Source: Anisodus tanguticus
Taxonomy: Eukaryota; Streptophyta; Magnoliopsida; Solanales; Solanaceae
NCBI GenBank assembly: GCA_034509755.1
Contig: CM067543.1
Coordinates: forward strand, 13,330,954-13,394,953
DNA length: 64,000 nucleotides
Direction of reading: 5' to 3'
Shown: in pieces, positions 57,526-64,000 of the stretch
Position numbering within the stretch: the stretch's first letter is position 1
Layout: every line of letters begins with the position of its first letter
Notes under the pieces: model-generated
The model's database searches: none
The model's input: only the letters and a program-made list of their open reading frames with translations
Told to the model about the DNA's origin: nothing
Made by a program: the position numbers and the translations under genes

Positions 57526-57816
57526 ATTACTAGCAGGGTATTTTTTATCTCTTCTTTTACTATTATTTCGTTCCATATTGCATCAATTTTTTCATTAAAA
57601 TTACTCAGGATTATTTATTCTTTTCTTCCATCTGTTTTCCATATATATCCATATTTTATCAAATTTGTTACATTGTTGTTCTAATTGTCTTATATCATTT
57701 TCTAATTTCATTTCTTTTGCACTGTATTCTAGGTATTTAAGTTGAGAAAATATTTCTTCCGATAAAATTATTTTTAATTTTTGTTTTATCTTTATTATTT
57801 TTCTATGTATATTCAT
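57521..57816 (-). pseudogene. ORF4 of family A, copy A2, 5' part (split by copia insertion)
   Basis: The start at 57,816 overlaps the ORF3 stop as ATGA. 71 codons of Lys/Ile/Glu/Leu-rich helix (57,601-57,816), then a frameshift and the insertion point. Coiled-coil character and position between movement and coat proteins make a virion-associated role plausible, unproven. Confidence 0.7.
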
Positions 57817-59082
57817 ATCTTATTTATAAATCTAGTTTTTCCCTGGTCATTTAGTTCAATTCCTTCAATTTTGTAATCTATCATAGTTAAAAAGTCACTT
57901 CCTAATAGTAAATCATTAAAACTATCATATTATATTACTCCTATATTTATTTTATATTCTAAATCTTGGATTTTGAATTTCAAATTAATACTTTTGGTTA
58001 TTATTGTTTCTCTTTCATTTTCAGGGTAACAGCAAGTTTGTGGTTCTATTAAATTACAATTTTTTTCATTGATTTTACTTATATGTATAAAACATTTAAT
58101 AGCTCCTGTATTAATTTCAGCTATACAATCGGTTGTTATTATAACATTGAATATTATTATTTTAATCCTTAATCTATTACTGGGTATATTTATCAAGTCT
58201 AATGTTCTAGGTTGTCTTAAGCTAGTTTGTCTTAACATTATTAGTTCTTTTCTAATTATTAAATTTGATCCTTCTATCTGTGGTCTTAATCTTTGTGATG
58301 GTGTTAGGGTTCTAGTACTAAAATCCATATGTATTTCTTCTGGTATGGTTATTTTGGATTTTTTTTTATGTTCTATCTGTTCTAGTATTTCTTGGAACAT
58401 CTTTGGTACTAAAATGTTCATTTCATGTTGTTTCTTTACATGATAGTTTCCTGTTAGGGCATATATCATTTTTGTTTCTATACTTGTTACTTTATTACCT
58501 GTTGGCATATTTATTCATATAATTTATAATATAGTGTTAGAGCTAAGTGTTTATGTTTATCTTTTAATGATATACTAAAATCTGGTTGTACTGTAAATTT
58601 TAGTTTTTGATATATTAGTTTCCTTTTATTATTGATATTAAAGCATCTTGTAAATTTCCTAATATCCTATCATTTAATATGTATATTTGTATAGGTGTAT
58701 CTATATTTTTCTGAAAATATGCTTTTATAGTAAATTCTACTCCTCCAAAATATATATTCTGTATTTTTAGCTTGTTTAGTAGATAATTTTGCTAATTCTC
58801 TTTTTATTATTTCATCTGTTATCAAATTTATTTTTGCTCTACCATTTACACTTGTTGTGTCTATTATATTTTCTTGTTTATGTGCTATATATCTTATTTC
58901 TTTATTTCTTTCAAACCATTTAGTTTTAAATATTTTCTTAATTGATAATTCTTCTTTTTCATCTTGTATTTTTGATATATTTCTGGCTTAAAGCTTAATG
59001 TTTGTGTTATTCCTCCTTCATATGCATCCATTTGATAATATGTTTCGTTAGAAATTTTAACTATTTCTTTTCCTTTATCCAT
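57813..59082 (-). pseudogene. ORF3 of family A: movement protein with protease-like C-terminal domain (A2)
   Basis: Moves virus between plant cells through plasmodesmata. The start at 59,082 overlaps the ORF2 stop within ATGGATAA. The 30K-type core is at about 58,560-58,790 (F-G-G-V-E-F-T-I-K-A, then a conserved D-R-I block and I-K-G-N). The frame from 57,930 to 58,508 then leads through a linker into V-I-I-T-T-D-C-I-A-E-I-N-T-G-A (about 58,090-58,150) and, near 57,885-57,905, L-L-L-G-S-D-F-L. These two blocks look like the active-site and hydrophobic blocks of a retropepsin, with N in place of the catalytic D. Stops near 58,905 and frameshifts at about 58,740 and 57,930 break it. Confidence 0.72.
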
Positions 59083-59427
59083 TTCTTAACCTGTCAATGT
59101 ATTTATATTGTTCTACTATAATATCTTTTTGATCTTTTATTTCATTATCTCTTCTGATTATTTCTCTCAATTTTTCTTCTCTAAGTTTCATAATTTCTTC
59201 CTCTTTTTGTCTTAATCTTTCATCTTTTAGTGCTATCATATTTCTTAGAGTAGTAATAGTATTTTCTTGTTCATATATTTGTTGGGAATTTTCTTGTAAA
59301 CATTGATCTCTATCTTTTATAAGATCTATACTCATTCTCAACTTACTATATGTTGGTTTATAACTCTATTATATGTAAATGGTTTTTTAGCTATTCTTTG
59401 AAATTGACTTAATTTGTTTTCATCCAT
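59075..59427 (-). pseudogene. ORF2 of family A: small coiled-coil protein (A2)
   Basis: The start at 59,427 overlaps the ORF1 stop within ATGGATGA. 88 codons (59,075-59,341) are almost pure Glu/Arg/Lys/Leu heptads (K-D-E-R-L-R-Q-K-E-E-E-I), ending at 59,075. A frameshift lies near 59,342. The role is unknown; virion-associated or transmission proteins of caulimovirids also have such coils. Confidence 0.6.
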
Positions 59428-59745
59428 AATGATCTATAGTCGTTCGTAAATCTGTGTTTAAATCTGCTATTAACTGGTTTTGTATATTTATTTCTGTGTT
59501 TAGATTTATTAATTCTCTATATGTTCCTATAATATTATCCAAGTCTGTACTAATTCTGCTAGCTCACTATCATCCTCTATCATGTTTTCTGATCTTTGTT
59601 TCTTTAATGATAATAATTCACTGTACATCTTTAATAGTATTTCGTTTTGATTTCTTCTTTCTATTAAGAGATGTTTCAATTTTTTACATAACCATATACT
59701 TTTATTTATTCCATTAATTTGTGCAAACGATGGATGTTTCATCAT
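59420..59745 (-). pseudogene. ORF1 of family A: small helical protein (A2)
   Basis: First ORF after the primer site, about 22 bases downstream. Starts M-M-K-H-P-S-F. Predicted helical, Lys/Leu/Glu-rich first half (59,527-59,745), and after a frameshift near 59,545 a second helix ending at the TGA that overlaps ORF2. Family function is not recognised. Confidence 0.5.
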
Positions 59746-59767
59746 ATTATTATTATTCCTTTTTCAG

Positions 59768-59779
59768 ACTCTGATATCA
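59768..59779 (-). promoter_or_regulatory. tRNA-iMet primer-binding site, family A (A2/A3 boundary)
   Basis: Minus strand TGATATCAGAGT, two mismatches from TGGTATCAGAGC. It defines genome position 1 and separates the leader of A3 from ORF1 of A2. Confidence 0.75.
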
Positions 59780-60297
59780 ATTTCTGTGGCGGTTCTTTTC
59801 ATCATCTTATAACCCATAGAGGGTAGGAATCTAGATGGTAGTATGCTTAAGTTTATTTTAAAGTCTATCAAATAACAAAGATGTAGCATGGAAGCGGTTA
59901 TTATTAACTCAAAATTCATTTTAAAAATAAAAGTCTATAATCTTCAACGAATATTAACATCATAATTGCAGAGACTAACACTTATCAAGATTATCATTAA
60001 AAACACAGTCTAAAAATTATACCCCTTAGTAGAATTTCAGATCACCGGAATGCTCACCCACCTTAGCACTTGACTCCCTTTTTCTTCACTGAATTCGACA
60101 GGATAAATGGCCTAGGTGCTAGGAGACTCAACAGACTCTTTCTAAAATTCTTTTTAAGATGCAGGTTTGTAGACTAATATGGTTCTAAGTATAAACTTTC
60201 AAAGTATTTTTTCTCTGATATTATTATATTGTTCTTGGTATTGATTAGAGACTAAGAGGGGGTTTAGCTAGACATTGAAGTTTTTTCAAAAAAGATT

Positions 60298-60303
60298 TTT
60301 ATT
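60298..60303 (-). terminator. Candidate poly(A) signal, family A leader (A3)
   Basis: Minus strand AATAAA in 'gcaataaaaatc', same spacing to the TATA box as in A2. Confidence 0.5.
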
Positions 60304-60340
60304 GCAGATTTCGAATATTTCAAATGGTTACAACGAAGCT

Positions 60341-60350
60341 CTTTATATAG
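60341..60350 (-). promoter_or_regulatory. TATA box, family A leader (A3)
   Basis: Minus strand CTATATAAAG, same as in A2. Confidence 0.65.
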
Positions 60351-60827
60351 ATAACCTCGGTAGATTACACGACAAAAATTTAAAACTGCGTTCTACAAAA
60401 GTCGTAAAGTAAATAGTAACTGATTATATTATTTCTACAGTAGTATGGCGGCTATACTTTTTGAAAAACAGTAACTTGACATAATTGCATAAAAACTTCC
60501 TTGTTTCATTACATTGCAACTTCTTTTTCTTTGAATGTCTTTATTGCATCTTGTCTTATTGCATATTTGTAGTTTTCTCTTGACTGGCCTTTTTGTCTTG
60601 TTGCATCATTATCAAAAAGTTGCAGCAATTTCCATGTTCCTTGATCCTTGCATTTGTTGATCATCTTTGAATGTCTCCATCCGTCTGGAAGATTCTTGGA
60701 TAGTAGTATGATAATATAATGGTAGTATATTTTAGTAATATGGGCCTTTATGTAGTTTGACTACATTGGGCTATTATTAGAGTGTCTTAGGCTAGCCATA
60801 GTTATCACTACATTGAGCCTTGTTTTA

Positions 60828-61906
60828 TCATGAAAAAGGATTAGAGGATCTTTCTTTTTTAATAGTATGGGTAATGTTGGTAACATTTTTAGTATTAATT
60901 ATAGGCCTTTTTCTCTGACCTGTGAAAAGCTTATATTGCTCCATAATTGTTTTGGCATGCCTATGTTTCATGTTCATGATCCGGTCGTTCATGTTAGTTA
61001 GTTCCATAGTGTCTTGGGACAGTACATCATTATTATAGTACAGGGTAATAATTTCTTCAACTTCTCCACCTTTGGTTGTTCCAATTATGCAGGCCTTCCT
61101 AGCCTTTAACATATCTTCTATCTTTGATTTCAAAGTTAATAGTCCAATAGCTCTTTTGACATTTAGCCATTCTTGAAATTTTTCCAATGTACATGGTATC
61201 TTCATTTTTAGATCTCCATCATCACCACTGATATTGCTATTTTTCCAGTTTTAAATAATTGACATATTACAATGGGTTTTCCGATCAGATCCGTTGAGGC
61301 ATCAAATAGTTGTTTTTCATATATACCTTTTCCAAAAGATTCCATCATTGCTTGAGCAGATTCTATTATAACACTAGGTAGTTTAGAAATATTATAAAAA
61401 GTATCATCTACTATTATTTTGTCAATAAAATCATAAGTAAATAATTTTGATACTATATCAGGGTTAGCATTTTCACTACATAAAAATCTTGGATATTTGC
61501 TAAGTTTTGCACTGCGTAAAATATGTGGGTTAGACTTGTAATCATAAAATTTGTTTATTTATTCATAAGCGGTAATATATTCAGGTGCATGTTTTAATTT
61601 ATCACTTATTGTCACAGTTGTTGATTCTTGGGAAGATGAGGCTGTTATGGAAGGTGGTATAGTGGATGGAATGGTTGCAAGCTTGGATGTAAAAGTTTTT
61701 GGGAGTGTAGGAATGTTTGGTTTTTCCGTAGTAGATTGAGAGGATTTTAAGGCTTGTTGTTTTTGAAAGTCTCAGAAAGCTTTCGTAAGCTGGTTTACCA
61801 GATGTGTATTTTCTTGTAATTTGGTTGTAATAGTTTCATAGTTTTGTTTGATGACTTCTACAACCTTAGTAATATATTCTTCAAAATTGTTACTAGTGAT
61901 TGACAT
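60828..61906 (-). pseudogene. Post-Pol ORF of family A, copy A3
   Basis: ATG at 61,906 overlaps the Pol stop by 14 bases. The C-terminal domain is open at 60,828-61,205. Breaks: the TGA near 61,772 also present in A2, and a private stop near 61,560 in the conserved Y-E-Q-I-N-K-F-Y block. Same domain order as in A2. Confidence 0.65.
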
Positions 61907-62342
61907 CGTTGTACCTGCTAAGAAAATCAACTAAAATATTCTTAGTTCCAGAAATATTTTTAATAAAAAAATCATAACAACAAAAGAATGATTTCCATTT
62001 TATTCTTTTATTTAGTTCTGGTAAAGAATCTATTTTATTAGTAATAAAAGCTCTTACTTGGGTGTTATCAGTTTTAACAACGAATTTCACTGGTAATAGG
62101 TGATAATGAAATATTTTTATTCCAAATTTTACAACTAATAGTTCTTTTTTCATTGATATGGTAATTTTTCTCATTTGGCTTCCATGTTCCACCTCCATAT
62201 CCACAAATTAGTGGTCTCTCTTTATCTATATCATCTTTATCATAAGCTATGAGGACTGCTCCCCATCCTATATCACTAGCATCAGTAAAACGTTCTAGTT
62301 GATCTTGTTTCGTTGGTATTCTATGTTTTGACAAGGCTTTTA
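61893..62342 (-). pseudogene. Pol, RNase H part only, copy A3 (truncated)
   Basis: RNase H with T-D-A-S-D-I-G-W-G-A near 62,280 and L-V-D-F-L-S-R-Y at the end. Frames 62,074-62,349 and 61,893-62,204 overlap through one frameshift near 62,150. It is cut at 62,342 by the join to family B. Confidence 0.82.
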
Positions 62343-62344
62343 CT

Positions 62345-62457
62345 CTCAAGATCCATATGATACCGATTTAGACATTGACGAATACCTCAAGAAGTTTCAG
62401 GACAAAATGGAGGAATCCTCCACTTCCGATAAAACCAATGGAAAAGAAAATGTTTGA
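62345..62457 (+). pseudogene. Family B ORF2, 3' end only
   Basis: The last ~36 codons of family B ORF2 on the plus strand, matching 42,762-42,873 with a few changes. It joins family A through a short shared 'act'. Confidence 0.8.
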
Positions 62458-62665
62458 TAGGACAAAGCAGTCGGACCCATCATAAAGAAGCCGGACAAGA
62501 GGAATCTACTTTAATAAAGTAGATGTATTATTAAGCGCATCATTGTACTATTTGGGCCCCATGTATTTTGGCCACTTTTTATCTTTTATTTGCCGATCAC
62601 ATGTAGTGGACCCTAATATCGGCCACATTTTGATCGTTTGTTTTGTATTTCTAGAACCGATCCTC

Positions 62666-62672
62666 TATAAAA
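62666..62672 (+). promoter_or_regulatory. TATA box, family B (right copy)
   Basis: TATAAAA in 'cctctataaaatgatc'. Confidence 0.65.
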
Positions 62673-62743
62673 TGATCTTTCATTCTTAGTTAGAGGCAGG
62701 CTTTCGCCAACTACTCTCTCCATTTTGTAAAAACTCTCTTTAT

Positions 62744-62749
62744 AATAAA
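62744..62749 (+). terminator. Poly(A) signal AATAAA, family B leader (right copy)
   Basis: AATAAA about 75 bases after the TATA box, as in the left leader. Confidence 0.55.
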
Positions 62750-63133
62750 AGCTTAAAGTTTGATGTACATCCTCCTGCTCTGAGTACAACCTCAACATCT
62801 TAGGTAATTTTAAATTTTGTTTTATTTTATTTTTAAAATTTTATATTCATATTTAGCCTAAATGAAAGGCTAAATACTTTGTGTTGAACTATGTTGCACT
62901 GGACTTTTGAAATCATGGTACTAATGCTTTAATTAGCAGAAAACTATGTGAGGAAATATTGAGGTTTCGTACAGAATAACCCAGGCAGAATGTCTGAAGC
63001 TCGGACTGATGGCCATGTTCAAGCCCGCTAAGCTATGGTTGCGTTAGGGCACTTTTGGGTCTGTCTTGAGTTAAGATAACATCCGCCAGGATTGTTAACA
63101 TGTAATAGTGTACCCTCGAGTCTCCTCTATGGT

Positions 63134-64000
63134 TGGTTCCGCAGATTTGGTTACTTACTAATAAGAGTAATAAGGAAAGAAAATAATAAATCTCTCTTGA
63201 TTTGCTAAAATGGGCAAGTAAAAGGAAAATGTATTATAAATATATATATACTATAATGGATAATTAAAATGGAACAGACAGAGTTTATTGGTTGAAATTA
63301 ATGTAAACTCATAAAATTGCATAGTATTACTTTTCGTTTTTTAATATACTTCCCCTTTTTAATTTGCACATTTCATCAAGTACCTTTGTATTAACTCACT
63401 TTATAATATACGTAACATATTTGTAGTTGATTTGTTAAATTGGGTATTTGAAGTTGGAACCTCATGACTTCGCATGGTGAAAATTGAATGACAACTGTAA
63501 TCACAATATTTCGAAGAAAATAATTAAAACAAAAACCAGATAGATGTAATTGTTAGTTAAAACTTTTTTAAGAAGTGGTTGTCGTTAATTGATACTCTTT
63601 CCCTATTTGGAGAAGATTCACTATTTTTTTATCAAAATTTATAACTTGTTCCTCAACTAGAATATTTGGCTTTTCTCTTATTTTCCCATCTGGAATTGTA
63701 CCTCCATCGCATATTTAAATATTTGTGATCATAGAAGGAAAGGAGAGATAGAAATTAATGGAGAAATAGTTAAGAAAGAGAATAAAAAATATGATCCAAA
63801 AATTACTTTCCCTTTGAGGGTAAGAAAAAACAAATCAAATAATTTTAAATTAACCTCTCTATTAATTTATGCATATAATTACATAGTTGAGGAGCGCCAC
63901 TTTCCTGCTTACCATCTATAATTGCATGGAAGATTCCCTCTCCTGCAAGAATGACTCATCATGATGTCTGGAATCAAAGCTATTCCAGGCAATAACAATT
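63134..64000. other. Host plant intergenic DNA
   Basis: About 870 bp of AT-rich sequence with no viral or transposon similarity that I recognise, no long ORF and no RNA gene. A short TATATATA run lies near 63,240. Confidence 0.6.

Larger units (their letters stand above)
59780..60827 (-). promoter_or_regulatory. Family A leader and promoter region, copy A3
   Basis: Second copy of the region at 45,922-46,975. It drives A2 ORF1 in a viral-like order. TATA at 60,341-60,350 and candidate poly(A) signal at 60,298-60,303. No ORF of note. Confidence 0.75.
62458..63133 (+). promoter_or_regulatory. Family B leader and promoter region, right copy
   Basis: Matches 42,874-43,542 with scattered changes and a small deletion near 62,540. 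TATA at 62,666-62,672, AATAAA at 62,744-62,749. It ends at 'ctatggt' directly against host DNA, so a promoter of viral origin faces the host flank. Confidence 0.75.

Noticed and set aside
62613..62798. Minus-strand ORF over the family B leader
   Set aside because: It spans the TATA box and poly(A) signal and is absent from the other leader copy.
63134..64000. Host gene, tRNA or small transposon in the right flank
   Set aside because: No ORF above about 60 codons, no tRNA-like fold and no terminal repeats were recognised.

Overview
The window is a plant nuclear locus made almost entirely of broken, integrated DNA of plant pararetroviruses (Caulimoviridae), plus one Ty1/copia retrotransposon and about 0.9 kb of ordinary AT-rich plant DNA at the right edge. 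A eudicot is likely: the copia element, the two pararetrovirus types and the tRNA-iMet primer sites all fit. Solanaceae is only a guess. No cellular gene, rRNA, tRNA or CRISPR array was found.

Layout. (1) 1-36,570: a head-to-tail array of a ~2.68 kb unit, 13 full copies and one partial copy open at the left edge. Each unit, read on the minus strand, is one internal segment of pararetrovirus family A: tail of the coat-protein ORF, a small coiled-coil ORF, protease-RT-RNase H, and the start of the post-Pol ORF. The unit junction fuses the post-Pol ORF to the coat-protein tail in frame. There is no promoter, primer site or integrase in the unit. (2) 36,571-39,394: the upstream part of the founder A genome (A1), ending in a small foldback. 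(3) 39,395-45,606: two partial copies of a second pararetrovirus, family B (petuvirus/florendovirus-like), in inverted orientation, making a palindrome with arms of about 1.68 kb. (4) 45,608-62,344: an inverted A leader fragment, then a complete A genome (A2, about 8.81 kb without the insertion) and part of the preceding tandem copy (A3), all minus strand. A2 is interrupted by a 5,035 bp copia element with visually identical 278 bp LTRs and a 5 bp target duplication. (5) 62,345-63,133: a third B fragment. (6) 63,134-64,000: host DNA.

Family A gene order, read from A2: tRNA-iMet primer site, ORF1 and ORF2 (small coiled coils), ORF3 (30K movement protein followed by a protease-like fold), ORF4 (coiled coil), ORF5 (coat protein with coiled coil, basic tract and CCHC knuckle), ORF6 (small basic coiled coil), Pol (protease-RT-RNase H), then a post-Pol ORF and the leader/promoter. 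Most boundaries are stop/start overlaps, suggesting coupled termination and reinitiation. All copies carry stops or frameshifts.

Main observations: the array is a macrosatellite grown from an already dead viral segment. Differences between units sit almost only at CAG/CTG trinucleotides, and the same pattern breaks the copia ORFs, which points to uncorrected methylation-linked base-calling errors rather than evolution. Several viral junctions fall at the tRNA primer site. Two self-complementary structures, one with its own viral promoter, could make hairpin RNA.
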